Source: Opitutia bacterium UBA7876
GTDB lineage: Bacteria; Verrucomicrobiota; Verrucomicrobiia; Opitutales; Seribacteraceae
DNA: 64,000 nucleotides
Assembly: GCA_002500665.1 (NCBI GenBank)
Contig: DLRY01000046.1
Coordinates: forward strand, 24,386-88,385
Direction: 5' to 3'
Shown: positions 1 to 8,331 of the stretch, one piece after another
How the letters are laid out: each line of letters opens with the position of its first letter
Position numbering within the stretch: position 1 is the stretch's first letter
The notes under the pieces: model-generated
Seen by the model: only the letters and a program-made list of their open reading frames with translations
Database searches by the model: none
What the model was told of the DNA's origin: nothing
Translations under genes and position numbers: made by a program

Positions 1-1130
1 CATCGCATCCTGCCTTCCGTGGTAAGCCTTGAGGCGCCGGCTTCGCTCTTCAGCATGCCTGCGTCCTCAAGCTCTGCAAAGAATCTCCTGATTTCGCTCA
101 ACTCGCCCTCACCAACCCCGAACCGCCGAGCCAGGTCAACCAAACTTATCCCCTCGTTCATCCTGAGGCCGAAAATAATGGCATCCATGGCAAGATCTCG
201 AAACCCGATTGGGGTCCATTCGTCATAGGCAGGCTGCGCTCCCGGCCTCATGCCCTTTTCCCAGAGGTCCAGGCTGGCGGAGTTCTTTCTCCGAAACCCG
301 CCATACTGGGAGGATGCACTCGGCCCGTAGCCAATCCACTCGTTCATCCCCCACGTGTTGAGGTTGTGTAGACAAGGCATCCCCGGCTTGGAAAAGTTCG
401 AGACCTCATACTGAGGATATCCCCGGGCCGGAAGGAGAGCCCATGCCTTCTCGTAAAAGGCGGCTTCCCTTTCGGGTTCCAAACGAACCTTTCCCTCGGC
501 AAGCCTAAGGTACATGGCGGTATCCTCCTCAAAAGTAAGGCAATAAGTGGAAAGATGCTCTGGATCGAGCTCGACGGCCTTATGCAAATCCTCCTCCCAC
601 ATGGCAAGGGTTTGCCCTGGGGCCCCAAAGATCAAATCCAAGTTTACCCTGAAGGCGGCGCTCTCACGAAGGAGTGAATAAGCCTCGTAGGTTTTCTCCA
701 CCTTATGGCCCCTGCCCAGAGCTTCCATCATTCCCGGATCAAAAGTCTGGGCGCCAATCGAAGCCCGATTAACGCCGTTCTCGGCAAGGATTCTCAGCTT
801 TTCGGCAGTGACTTCGGTTGGAGCGAGCTCGATCGTCCACTCACAGCCTTTCTCCAGTCCGGCACTGCGAATAAGACCACACAGGCGTTCAAGTTGATCG
901 GCCGAGAGAATACCCGGGGTTCCTCCGCCAACGAAGACGGTAGAAAACGGTCTATCACCCGGGAAGCGCAGGATTTCACTCTCGAGCCCTCTAAAAAAAC
1001 TCTCGATTCCCTTTTTGCTTGGTCTCTCCTGGTAAAATGCGCAAAAGTCACAAGTGGTGGAACAAAAGGGCACATGCGCATACAATCCCAAGGCGGGAAC
1101 GTTTGATCCTTGCTTTTCTTGAACGAACAT
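1..1130 (-). CDS. hemW: HemW-like radical SAM heme chaperone / coproporphyrinogen oxidase-like protein (3' end cut by window)
   Basis: The reading frame starts at the ATG at 1130 on the minus strand and is still open at base 1, so about 376 residues are visible, close to the usual HemW length of 375-400. Near the N-terminus is the radical SAM cluster motif CSTTCDFC (Cys23, Cys27, Cys30), followed by the SAM-binding glycine motif FVGGGTPGIL and the family's downstream IGAQTFD-like segment. HemW proteins bind a 4Fe-4S cluster and S-adenosylmethionine and hand heme to respiratory enzymes; older annotations call them oxygen-independent coproporphyrinogen oxidases. The start lies 33 bp from the divergent start of the lipoprotein gene, so the two probably share a promoter region. 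Family assignment is firm; heme chaperone rather than HemN activity is inferred from length and the CxxxCxxC spacing. Confidence 0.9.
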   Translation of the reverse strand, partial: MFVQEKQGSNVPALGLYAHVPFCSTTCDFCAFYQERPSKKGIESFFRGLESEILRFPGDRPFSTVFVGGGTPGILSADQLERLCGLIRSAGLEKGCEWTIELAPTEVTAEKLRILAENGVNRASIGAQTFDPGMMEALGRGHKVEKTYEAYSLLRESAAFRVNLDLIFGAPGQTLAMWEEDLHKAVELDPEHLSTYCLTFEEDTAMYLRLAEGKVRLEPEREAAFYEKAWALLPARGYPQYEVSNFSKPGMPCLHNLNTWGMNEWIGYGPSASSQYGGFRRKNSASLDLWEKGMRPGAQPAYDEWTPIGFRDLAMDAIIFGLRMNEGISLVDLARRFGVGEGELSEIRRFFAELEDAGMLKSEAGASRLTTEGRMR

Positions 1131-1163
1131 TGTCTACCAGATGACAGAACTATAGGAAAACTT

Positions 1164-2075
1164 ATGATGAACTCACTCTCGACACTATCCAAATCAATTA
1201 TCTTATCAGCGTCTCTTTGCCTCTTCACGAGCTGCAAGCAACCAAGCTTCATTAACCTGACCTCGACCAACCTGAGTCAAAACCCTTCCGGCATCTACAC
1301 TCTCCAGACCGAGCTGGATATACAGGACCGCCACATTTCCGAGGATTCAATCGAGGTTTTTGCCGTCGTAGGAGGAGATACCATCCCGATGACAAAGGAT
1401 CCCGTGAACCCTTTCTTGTGGAGTTGTGACTACAAGCTGCCCCAAGGCTTTGACGAAGCCACCTACTACTTCGCCGCTAAATACTCCGTCAACCGGGGAG
1501 GGAACAATTTTTCCCCTAGGGAAGTAAAGAGCAACCTTCAGGTCTTCAGACTGGAAAACAGGTACGTCGGAAACCTGGCCTCCTACAGAGGACCCGTCGG
1601 AGTGGAGATAGCCGTCCAGGGAAGAGGGCTGACCAAGTACGACTCCATCACCATGGGCGGAGCCAAGACCACGACCCGCTATCTCTCCGAAAACGAACTC
1701 CGCTTTACCATCCCGGCTCTACCTGCGGGCGTAGATTACCCGGTCCAGTTGATCGGCGGTCCCCACGGAGCCCTCGACATCGGCAACTTCAGGATCGACG
1801 AAAGCGTCCTCGGGGTCGTTCCTTCCTCCCTTGAGATCAAGTCCGGAGACTCGGCCACCCTGCTTTTCAAGATCGATTTTGAGGCCCCCGCAAGCGGTCT
1901 CACCATCGACGTCAAGACCGACATATCCAAGTCCGTAATCATGCCCGTGGCTATTATAAGCAGTGGCAACAAGACGGTCAACATACCCATCCGCGGGGGT
2001 GAGCCTGGAGAAGGAAAACTGGTCGTGACCGCCCCCGGATACCAATCCGTGGAAGTACCGATTAGGGTATACTGA
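1164..2075 (+). CDS. IPT/TIG-like domain lipoprotein, unknown function
   Basis: Predicted 303-residue lipoprotein. The ATG pair at 1164/1167 follows an AGGAAA box and opens a signal peptide ending in the lipobox LFTSC, with Cys24 as the lipidation site. Residues of roughly 30-140 look like a beta-sandwich domain. Around 150-225 is an IPT/TIG-like immunoglobulin fold (a GxGLTKYDSITMGG pattern followed by a strand-rich stretch), and the last 80 residues look like a second Ig-like (Big/PEGA-type) domain. Such proteins sit on the outside of a membrane and bind carbohydrate or other envelope partners; no catalytic residues are visible. An upstream in-frame start at 1110 would overlap hemW and would put charged sequence before the signal peptide, so it was not chosen. 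Specific function unknown. Confidence 0.75.
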   Translation: MMNSLSTLSKSIILSASLCLFTSCKQPSFINLTSTNLSQNPSGIYTLQTELDIQDRHISEDSIEVFAVVGGDTIPMTKDPVNPFLWSCDYKLPQGFDEATYYFAAKYSVNRGGNNFSPREVKSNLQVFRLENRYVGNLASYRGPVGVEIAVQGRGLTKYDSITMGGAKTTTRYLSENELRFTIPALPAGVDYPVQLIGGPHGALDIGNFRIDESVLGVVPSSLEIKSGDSATLLFKIDFEAPASGLTIDVKTDISKSVIMPVAIISSGNKTVNIPIRGGEPGEGKLVVTAPGYQSVEVPIRVY

Positions 2076-2085
2076 TCCTTCGAGC

Positions 2086-2964
2086 ATGGGTAATCCGCCT
2101 TCCACGGAATACCCCAGAGTTTCCGTAGTCCTCACTACCTTCGACCGCAAGGATTTGCTGTCTCGCGCCTTGCGTTCCGTGATACGTCAGTCCCACCCAG
2201 TCGATGAAATTATCGTGGTCGACGACGGTTCCAGAGACGGCACCATCGAGGAACTCGCTCCGGTCTTTCCATACGTCTCCTGGCTACGGCAGGAAAACAA
2301 GGGAGTCTCCAGTGCAAGGAACCTTGGGATCCGCAGAGCTGGGGGCGACTGGATCGCCCTTCTCGACTCGGACGACGAATGGGACGAGTCCAAACTCAAA
2401 CTCCAACTAGAGACAATCCTTCAAAAGCCCGAGGCTCTTGCCTCTCACACGGGGGAGAGATGGATTCGTTCCGGAAACGAGGTAATGCCACCCACCTACC
2501 TCGACAAGTCCCCCCTCGGGCTTTTTGATCGGAGCCTCCTTCATTGCTTGATCTGCCCATCCTCGGTTTTGCTGAGCCGCGAAATCTTTCCCGCCATTGG
2601 GTATTTTGACGAATCCCTTCCAGTCTGCGAAGACTATGACTTCTGGCTCCGTCTGCTTTTGTTTACGGAACCGATCCTTGTTTCCGAAAAGCTCGTGCTC
2701 AAGCACGGTGGTCACCAAGATCAACTATCGACCGCGATCTGGGGAATGGACCGATTCCGCATCCAGGCGATGGAAAAGCTCCTCGAGAACCCCATGCTCC
2801 CCCCGGGAAAAGCACGGGAGGTACGGGCTGTTATCGTTCAAAAATGCTCAATACTCTCGAAGGGCTTCTCCAAGAGAGGGAAACTGGATGATTCCCGACG
2901 CTATGACCGCAAGAAGGAACAACACGAGTCCCCTCTCGGAGAAACCTCTGCTTTCGCCCCATGA
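2086..2964 (+). CDS. Family 2 (GT-A) glycosyltransferase
   Basis: 292 residues, starting 10 bp after the lipoprotein stop. The N-terminus has the classic GT2 pattern: RVSVVLTTFDRKDLL, then VVDDGSRDGTIEEL (nucleotide-sugar binding) and LLDSDDEWD (the DxD-like metal site near residue 90). This predicts a cytoplasmic inverting glycosyltransferase that moves a sugar from a nucleotide donor to a surface glycan or protein. The acceptor-specific C-terminal third gives no clue to substrate. Its stop overlaps the next start by 4 bp (ATGA), which suggests one transcript with the nucleosidase-like and radical SAM genes, although no shared pathway is obvious. Confidence 0.88.
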   Translation: MGNPPSTEYPRVSVVLTTFDRKDLLSRALRSVIRQSHPVDEIIVVDDGSRDGTIEELAPVFPYVSWLRQENKGVSSARNLGIRRAGGDWIALLDSDDEWDESKLKLQLETILQKPEALASHTGERWIRSGNEVMPPTYLDKSPLGLFDRSLLHCLICPSSVLLSREIFPAIGYFDESLPVCEDYDFWLRLLLFTEPILVSEKLVLKHGGHQDQLSTAIWGMDRFRIQAMEKLLENPMLPPGKAREVRAVIVQKCSILSKGFSKRGKLDDSRRYDRKKEQHESPLGETSAFAP

Positions 2965-3767
2965 ATCTGATTGTTGCCCTCAAGGCCGAAGCCAGCCCGC
3001 TCATCGAATCCCTTTCCCTAAGCAGGGAAGAGGGATCCGATTCGTTCCCCCTGTTTGTCGGGGATCATTGTAACCTGATTATTTCGGGAGTGGGTAAAAG
3101 CCGGGCATCCGCAGCGGTCCTCTATCTGCGGAAGCGATTCCCTCAGCCCAACCAAGCGTGGGTAAACCTGGGCTTCGCGGGACATGGCAAGCTGGAGGTG
3201 GGAAAGTCTTTTCTCGCAAACCGGGTGATGGACGGCGAGTCGGGGGAAGCCTTCTACCCTCCTCAATTGATCGTAAGTAAAATCGCCTCATCGAGCCTCC
3301 TCACCTCACTGAATCCCTTGGCCGATTACCCTGAGCCAATTGGCTACGACATGGAGGCATCCGCGTTTTGCCTTTCCGCAAGGACCGCCACTACCCGGGA
3401 ACTCATCCAGGTCGTCAAGGTCGTTTCCGACAACCCTGCCAACCCCGTGGAATCCTTCGACAGATCGAGGGCTGCTGCACTCATGAAGAACGCCCTGCCC
3501 TCCATCCATCCCTTTCTCGAAAAGCTCGAGAAACTTGCCTCCAAGGTCACTCCTCCCACCGAGCTTCTCAACTTCATCGAGGAGGCTTTTGCCCTCAAGC
3601 CTTTCACACAGACCCAACGCCATCAGTTACGCAAACTCCTCAACCAGGCCAACGCCCTAGGAATGCCCGAGGAAGATGCTCGGGCAATCCTCGAGTCCTC
3701 AGGCACGACACGGGAGGCAATTCACGAACTGGATCTGGTCCTGGAGGAGCGGAGGCTCCTTTCATGA
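2961..3767 (+). CDS. MTA/SAH nucleosidase-like phosphorylase-superfamily protein with C-terminal extension
   Basis: 268 residues. The first ~185 match the PNP/UDP-phosphorylase-superfamily nucleosidase pattern: an alanine/glycine-rich VNLGFAGHG segment, the YDMEASAF motif carrying the purine/ribose-binding Met-Glu pair, and VVKVVSDNP with the catalytic Asp. The remaining ~80 residues form a charged helical tail not needed for nucleosidase folds. It overlaps by 4 bp both the preceding glycosyltransferase and the following SPL-like gene. In several bacterial lineages such a nucleosidase-like gene is found beside an SPL-like radical SAM gene. A radical SAM enzyme releases 5'-deoxyadenosine, which MTAN-type enzymes can cleave, so a clean-up role is a reasonable inference. 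Substrate is not shown by sequence. Confidence 0.72.
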   Translation: MNLIVALKAEASPLIESLSLSREEGSDSFPLFVGDHCNLIISGVGKSRASAAVLYLRKRFPQPNQAWVNLGFAGHGKLEVGKSFLANRVMDGESGEAFYPPQLIVSKIASSSLLTSLNPLADYPEPIGYDMEASAFCLSARTATTRELIQVVKVVSDNPANPVESFDRSRAAALMKNALPSIHPFLEKLEKLASKVTPPTELLNFIEEAFALKPFTQTQRHQLRKLLNQANALGMPEEDARAILESSGTTREAIHELDLVLEERRLLS

Positions 3768-4780
3768 TCGACCTAATCTATCACGAGGAGGGCGTCCTCG
3801 ATCATCCCCGGGCACGGGAAGTGCTTGACCGCTATCCGAGCGCCACCCTCGTTCCCTGCTCCCACTACAAGGAGATCTTCAACCCCAACGGACAGAACTT
3901 TGCCCTGCAGAAGCAGAAGCCATCCCTAATTCTCGCCCGAAAGACGGGCTCGCTGGTTCATCCCGTTCCTCCCACCTACGGAATAGGCGGAGAACGCAAC
4001 TTCTATTTTTCCCACCTTCTCAATTGCCTTTATGATTGTCGCTACTGTTTCCTCCAGGGAATGTTCCCGTCGGCCCATTACGTCCTGTTCGTGAACTACG
4101 AGGATTTTCAGGACGAGATCCTTCGGCTCACACAAGAGCCCCAAGAAGGTGAAAGCTGGTTTTTCTCCGGCTACGATTGCGACAGCCTGGCCATGGAAAA
4201 ATCAACCGGTTTCGTCGGCTCCTTCCTTCCTTTCCTTTCGGAAACACCTAGGGCGCGACTTGAACTGAGAACCAAAAGTGCGGACACCGGTATACTAGAA
4301 AGCAAGGAAGCTCTTCCCAACGTCGTGACCGCCTTCAGCTTCACGCCGGAGGAAATCGGCAAACAACTAGAGAAGGGCGTCCCCTCCGTAGACTCCCGCC
4401 TGAGAGCCATCGGCAGGATTGCCGAGCGAGGGTGGCCCGTGGGGGTACGGATAGATCCTCTTCTCGACTGCATCGATTTCGAGAAACGATACCGCGACTT
4501 GTTCGATAAACTTTTCCCCAGCCTTCCTGATGAATCACTTCATTCCGTTTCGCTGGGCGTTTTCCGGGTACCTTCATCCTATTTCGGGAGAATGGAAAAG
4601 CTACACCCCCGGGAACCACTTTTCGCAGGCAAATTGGCCAAGCGGGGCGACTCCGTGGCATATCGACGAGAAATCGAGCTGGAGCGAACCGCCTTTTGCC
4701 GGGAGGAGCTCCTGAAACGCATTCCCGCCTCAAAGCTCTTTCAATGCGAAACAAACCTTGATGCTCAGCCCAGCCCATGA
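3764..4780 (+). CDS. SPL-family (spore photoproduct lyase-like) radical SAM protein
   Basis: 338 residues from the ATG at 3764, which overlaps the previous stop (ATGA) and follows a GGAGG-rich stretch. A much longer upstream extension exists in this frame but lies inside the preceding gene. Cys88, Cys92 and Cys95 form the radical SAM CxxxCxxC site within HLLNCLYDCRYCFLQG, as in SPL-family proteins. The flanking VPPTYGIGGERNFYF and LELRTKS segments also fit the family. True spore photoproduct lyase repairs a thymine dimer of spore DNA, but this organism is not a spore former by any gene seen here, so the substrate is probably different and remains unknown. The coupling to a nucleosidase-like gene is the most useful context. 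Confidence 0.82.
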   Translation: MIDLIYHEEGVLDHPRAREVLDRYPSATLVPCSHYKEIFNPNGQNFALQKQKPSLILARKTGSLVHPVPPTYGIGGERNFYFSHLLNCLYDCRYCFLQGMFPSAHYVLFVNYEDFQDEILRLTQEPQEGESWFFSGYDCDSLAMEKSTGFVGSFLPFLSETPRARLELRTKSADTGILESKEALPNVVTAFSFTPEEIGKQLEKGVPSVDSRLRAIGRIAERGWPVGVRIDPLLDCIDFEKRYRDLFDKLFPSLPDESLHSVSLGVFRVPSSYFGRMEKLHPREPLFAGKLAKRGDSVAYRREIELERTAFCREELLKRIPASKLFQCETNLDAQPSP

Positions 4781-4800
4781 GAATGCGCAGGACAATCCCG

Positions 4801-4829
4801 TTGCCTTTTCAAGAAGCGAGCCTTAGGTT
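4801..4829 (+). promoter_or_regulatory. Possible tRNA-Thr promoter
   Basis: TTGCCT at 4801-4806, a 17-bp spacer, then TAGGTT at 4824-4829. Both hexamers are only partial matches to the sigma-70 consensus, but the spacing is ideal and the predicted start lies about 12 bp before the tRNA. Confidence 0.35.
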
Positions 4830-4848
4830 GTAGTTTGTGTTTGGGAAT

Positions 4849-4924
4849 GCCACCTTAGCTCAGTTGGTAGAGCACTCGCCTTGTAAGCGAACGGTCGTCA
4901 GTTCGAATCTGACAGGTGGCTCCA
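4849..4924 (+). tRNA. tRNA-Thr (anticodon TGT)
   Basis: A 76-nt cloverleaf. The acceptor stem GCCACCT (4849-4855) pairs with AGGTGGC (4914-4920). The D arm reads GCTCAGTTGGTAGAGC, the anticodon loop CTTGTAA gives TGT, and the T loop is GTTCGAATC. The 3' CCA (4922-4924) is encoded in the DNA. The anticodon stem has one unpaired end base (C/A). Confidence 0.97.
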
Positions 4925-5943
4925 TTTCACTCGCCCTTGCCTGTGCGGTCCTTGGCTATTGCTCCCTTCATGGAGATAAAAAGGACAAGCTGCGCCAAAG
5001 TGCGGAAAACATTCTCCTATACCAGCGATCATCCGGTGGCTGGCCCAAGAATTACGACCGTGATGAAAGCCTCACAAAAGAAAGGACTAAGGAGATTCGC
5101 AACAGGCGGAACGAAAACGACGCAACTATCGACAATGGGGCCACCCACACGGAAATTCGCTTGTTGGCCAAGGCGGCTCGCAAGCTAGAGGAAAACAAAT
5201 TTCAGGAATCAGCTCTTCGGGGAATTCGCTATTTGCTTGAAGCTCAGTATGAGAATGGAGGATGGCCCCAGAGGTATCCCGACCCGAAAGGTTACCATCG
5301 ACACGTAACCTTTAATGACGGAGCCATGATCGGAACCATGGAAGTCCTAGACTCCATTGCCAAAAACGAAACGGTCTTCTCCTTCGTTCCCGACTCGACA
5401 CGCGAGAAATGCAGGGGAGCAGTGAATGAGGGAATCGAGTTCATTCTTCGTTCGCAGGTTAGAGTCAATGGGCGGCTTACCGTCTGGTGCGCACAGCACG
5501 ACAGTGAAACCCTCCTCCCTGCAGGAGCGCGATCCTACGAACTCCCATCCCTCAGCGGAAGTGAATCCGTTGGAATCGTCCGGTTCCTCATGAAAATTGA
5601 AAACCCCGACAAGCGGACCCAGAGTTCCATTGAGGGTGCGGTCGCCTGGTTCGAAAAGGCGAAACTGACCGGACTCCGACAAGTACTTATTGATGAGCCC
5701 GGAACCCCCAAGGGAACGGACAAGAAGATTGTAAGCGACCCGAAGGCCCCTCCCCTTTGGAGTCGATTTTACGACCTTAGGAATGAAAGGCCATTCTATT
5801 GCAGCAGGGACGGAATCCCCCAAGACTCAATCGACAAGATATCCTACGAGCGCAGAAATGGCTATTCATGGCTGGGCGACTATGCCCGCAAACTCATCGG
5901 CATGGAGTATCCTGCCTGGAAAAGACGGATCACAACCGAATAA
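4924..5943 (+). CDS. PL10-type pectate lyase with an unresolved 5' end abutting tRNA-Thr
   Basis: About 339 residues. The body carries PL10 pectate lyase signatures: GGWPKNYD, DNGATHTEIR, NGGWPQRYP and a RHVTFNDGAM block, plus a C-terminal YSWLGDYA region. The enzyme would cleave polygalacturonate by beta-elimination, normally outside the cytoplasm. A hydrophobic signal-like stretch (SLALACAVLGYC) lies just after the tRNA, but this frame has no ATG, GTG or TTG between the tRNA end and the catalytic domain. Upstream the frame runs open through the tRNA to a GTG at 4837, after an in-frame TAG at 4831. The coordinate given begins at an ATT codon overlapping the last base of the tRNA CCA and is only a placeholder. 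A 5' truncation or a rare start are both possible. Enzyme family is confident; start and expression are not. Confidence 0.75.
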   Translation: MSLALACAVLGYCSLHGDKKDKLRQSAENILLYQRSSGGWPKNYDRDESLTKERTKEIRNRRNENDATIDNGATHTEIRLLAKAARKLEENKFQESALRGIRYLLEAQYENGGWPQRYPDPKGYHRHVTFNDGAMIGTMEVLDSIAKNETVFSFVPDSTREKCRGAVNEGIEFILRSQVRVNGRLTVWCAQHDSETLLPAGARSYELPSLSGSESVGIVRFLMKIENPDKRTQSSIEGAVAWFEKAKLTGLRQVLIDEPGTPKGTDKKIVSDPKAPPLWSRFYDLRNERPFYCSRDGIPQDSIDKISYERRNGYSWLGDYARKLIGMEYPAWKRRITTE

Positions 5944-5948
5944 AAAGG

Positions 5949-6158
5949 ATGAACTGGGAGGCAATTTTCTGGTACCTCGTTCTGACCGACTCAGTCGCGG
6001 CCAACTTAGTGGCTTGGTTTTTCAGGGACTGGTACGAGAACAACCTGGGTAATATCCCAAGGCATTTCCCAGCCGCCAAAAGCTGGTGCCTGGTCTACTT
6101 GACGCTCGTCCTCTGGGTAGGCTGGGCGCTGTATCGGGGAGGCACGCTTCCCTGGTGA
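5949..6158 (+). CDS. Small two-segment membrane protein, unknown function
   Basis: 69 residues beginning 5 bp after the pectate lyase stop. Two hydrophobic segments can be seen, about residues 5-23 (FWYLVLTDSVAANLVAWFF) and 45-62 (WCLVYLTLVLWVGWAL), separated by a polar loop with Arg, Asp and Asn. A Trp- and Tyr-rich composition and an in-frame coding pattern support a real small inner-membrane protein. I recognise no named family. Its position suggests co-transcription with the pectate lyase, with no evidence of a shared role. The 12-bp gap to the convergent gene on the other strand shows no terminator hairpin. Confidence 0.6.
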   Translation: MNWEAIFWYLVLTDSVAANLVAWFFRDWYENNLGNIPRHFPAAKSWCLVYLTLVLWVGWALYRGGTLPW

Positions 6159-6170
6159 GCCGGAAACTCC

Positions 6171-8108
6171 CTAGGGAACCCGAAGAGGTTCGCCAAGCTC
6201 AACCCGGATGGCTCGGATCATGGCGTCCGCATTCAGGGGATTCAAACCGGCCAGCATGACCGAGACGTTTGGGTAAAGAACATCCTCTCCCTCGGCAGGC
6301 AAGAATACCAAGTTTTCGTATTTCCTAACCATGAGCCTGGGGTTGGTCTTGCTCTGAACGTCCTCGAAGGATGCGCCTGCAAGCTCGAGAGCTTTGAGGT
6401 ACTTCTCCATCTTTTCGTCCATTGCCCTTTGGGTCAGAGGTCGCTCGACCTCTTTCTCCTCCTCGGTGAAAACAGAATTTCCGCGCTTGTCGATAGACTT
6501 AACCTGAATTTTATCGATGTCCTTAAGGACAAGAATCCCGTTCCTCACTACCAACCCGGCCGACTTCGATTTTATGCCGGACGCCAGAACCCCCTTCCAA
6601 AGCCGGCTCGAGAATTCCCTTTCATAAAAGCTCGAGTCCTTTTCCAGTTCAAGCCCGATGGATGAGAAAAGTTGGTCCGTTTCTCCTACCAGGTAGCTTA
6701 GATCAGAGGGAGAAACCGGGCTTCCCCTTGCGTATTCTTCACTCGTTATGCGCAAGGAGCCTAGCGAGACTTCGTCCGGCATAACGCTCAGGGCAAATTC
6801 CTTGTCCTTCACGCCGACCTGCATCCCCCAGGAAGTGCGAAACAGGGAGAAGGCATCCTTCAAGGCAACGAGATTATCCGCCTCCACCTGCTTTCCTTTG
6901 TAGGCATTATAGTTGAAAAGCGCGACGGCCAGGGCTGCGAAACTGTCCTCGCCTTGGGGGTTTTGCTCGGCGAACTTCTCCTCGACGCGTTTTACGATCA
7001 GTGAAAGTTCATCCGCCTTGGCCTTGAACTCCGGCCCCAGTGCAGTGACGTCGAACATCGGAGCAACAACCGGGTCGGGCGGATCCTCCACCTCGGGAGG
7101 AGAATCGACCCGGGCAAGATCATCGGAAACGAGCTCTCCATCCTGGTAGGTTTCATCCTTCAGGATGGTTCCATCCTTTGTCCTGAGGGTCCTACTGCCA
7201 TCCCTCTTTCCGGACCTGTAGGAACCTTCGTCGTACTTTTGACCGTCGTTATGCCAAAGGGCGTAACGACCATCCTTAAAACCATCGGCATAGAAGGTTT
7301 CGGCCGCCTTCTGTCCATTGGGGTGCCAATTCGTCATCCGGCCATGAAGCTTGCCGTCCTTGAAGAAACTCTCCTCGCTCTTTTGACCATCCTCGTGCCA
7401 AGTCATTCTCATGCCGTTCAATAATCCCAAGCTATAACTGGATTCGGTCATCCTGTTCCCATTCGCATAGTAGCCGACTATCCTGCCGCTCCCCTTGGAA
7501 AAGGCGCTTAGCGGACACTCTTCGCCATCAGGTTTCCAGGAAAAGGCCCGAAAGGGTCTGCCATTCTCAAATTCGACCAAGTCCGCTACTTGATCGGTAT
7601 CGAAAAAACGACGAACACTCCATCCGCTGAAGGCTTCATCGGCACCGAGGAGAAACACGCGACCCTCTCTTTCCTCCAGGTCAGAGGCATCGGTAGCGTT
7701 TCCCTCGACTGCAGCCTGGTCGAAGGGAACTCCCTTTTCGGCGCCGCCACTCTCGTGCTCAGGATTGCCAGGATCGGCTTCAAAGGATCCTCCTAGAAAA
7801 TAAAACGCAATGCAGGCAAGCCCCAACCCTACAAGGATAACCGTGAGAATTGTATTAAGCGCTCCGCCCGCACCTCCCTTGAGCACGATTCGCTTGCCTT
7901 CATCGGTTTCTTCTTCTTGGGCGAAATCCTCATCCGGAACTAGATCCAAGGCCTTCGATATGGAAACCCATTCGTCCTCTCCCACTGTGCAAATATGGTC
8001 CCCGGGATCGAAGGAACCTTCCTCCACTTTTCGCTTGATCTCATTCAAGCCGTAAGGACCTACGCTCTCACCGTCCTTGTTTACCCAGTGTAGATCTGAA
8101 TCCCCCAT
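6171..8108 (-). CDS. GYF_2-domain membrane protein with MORN/YwqK-like repeats
   Basis: 645 residues. Residues ~4-60 form a GYF_2 (DUF4339) domain with the family's W..K.G...GPYGLNEIK pattern. A single transmembrane helix follows at about 80-105 (ILTVILVGLGLACIAFYFLG). Roughly 195-330 contain four or five 22-24-residue repeats of the type NGxxxExxYxxGxxxGxxxxW, as in MORN/YwqK-type proteins, with repeated cores WHEDGQKSEE, WHPNGQKAAE and WHNDGQKYDE. The C-terminal ~290 residues look soluble and are unassigned. The GYF_2 part should be cytoplasmic and the repeats outside. The SWKPDG...CP block before the repeats recurs in the secreted protein at 11951-12766, so the two are paralogous. YwqK-like proteins are sometimes called antitoxins; nothing nearby supports a toxin pair. 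Confidence 0.8.
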   Translation of the reverse strand: MGDSDLHWVNKDGESVGPYGLNEIKRKVEEGSFDPGDHICTVGEDEWVSISKALDLVPDEDFAQEEETDEGKRIVLKGGAGGALNTILTVILVGLGLACIAFYFLGGSFEADPGNPEHESGGAEKGVPFDQAAVEGNATDASDLEEREGRVFLLGADEAFSGWSVRRFFDTDQVADLVEFENGRPFRAFSWKPDGEECPLSAFSKGSGRIVGYYANGNRMTESSYSLGLLNGMRMTWHEDGQKSEESFFKDGKLHGRMTNWHPNGQKAAETFYADGFKDGRYALWHNDGQKYDEGSYRSGKRDGSRTLRTKDGTILKDETYQDGELVSDDLARVDSPPEVEDPPDPVVAPMFDVTALGPEFKAKADELSLIVKRVEEKFAEQNPQGEDSFAALAVALFNYNAYKGKQVEADNLVALKDAFSLFRTSWGMQVGVKDKEFALSVMPDEVSLGSLRITSEEYARGSPVSPSDLSYLVGETDQLFSSIGLELEKDSSFYEREFSSRLWKGVLASGIKSKSAGLVVRNGILVLKDIDKIQVKSIDKRGNSVFTEEEKEVERPLTQRAMDEKMEKYLKALELAGASFEDVQSKTNPRLMVRKYENLVFLPAEGEDVLYPNVSVMLAGLNPLNADAMIRAIRVELGEPLRVP

Positions 8109-8331
8109 GGTGATTCGCTACCACGCCGCAATCATGTTTTCAAGTTTCCATTTTTACGTGCAAAGAATCTTTGTTCTCAAAGACGCGACATCGCCAAGAC
8201 CTTCTTCTTGACCCCATATGCGGCATCCTTTTTGCTCAAAAATATGATTTTATCAGGAAATCCTTTAGAAATAGTTCGGAACGTTAGCTAGCAATGGCCC
8301 GCTTATCACCGGGGAGGACTGCTTTTCGAAA
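8109..8331. other. Divergent intergenic region between two GYF_2 membrane protein genes
   Basis: 223 bp between starts that point away from each other. It is more AT-rich than its flanks, with several short T and A runs around 8130-8275, and probably holds promoters in both directions. I could not pick a convincing -35/-10 pair or an operator-like palindrome. Confidence 0.4.

Noticed and set aside
705..1106. Plus-strand frame opposite hemW
   Set aside because: It is antisense to the radical SAM motif region and shows no independent coding sign.
3368..3763. N-terminal extension of the SPL-like gene
   Set aside because: It lies within the nucleosidase gene in another frame and its sequence is basic and proline-rich, typical of shadow translation; the ATG at 3764 is coupled to the previous stop.
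4837..4923. GTG at 4837 as true start of the pectate lyase
   Set aside because: It would translate the tRNA gene into the protein N-terminus, ahead of the signal-like segment; kept only as a sign of a missing start.
6171..8108. YwqK-type antitoxin of a toxin-antitoxin pair
   Set aside because: The repeats fit MORN/YwqK, but the protein is a large GYF_2 membrane protein and no toxin-like gene adjoins it.
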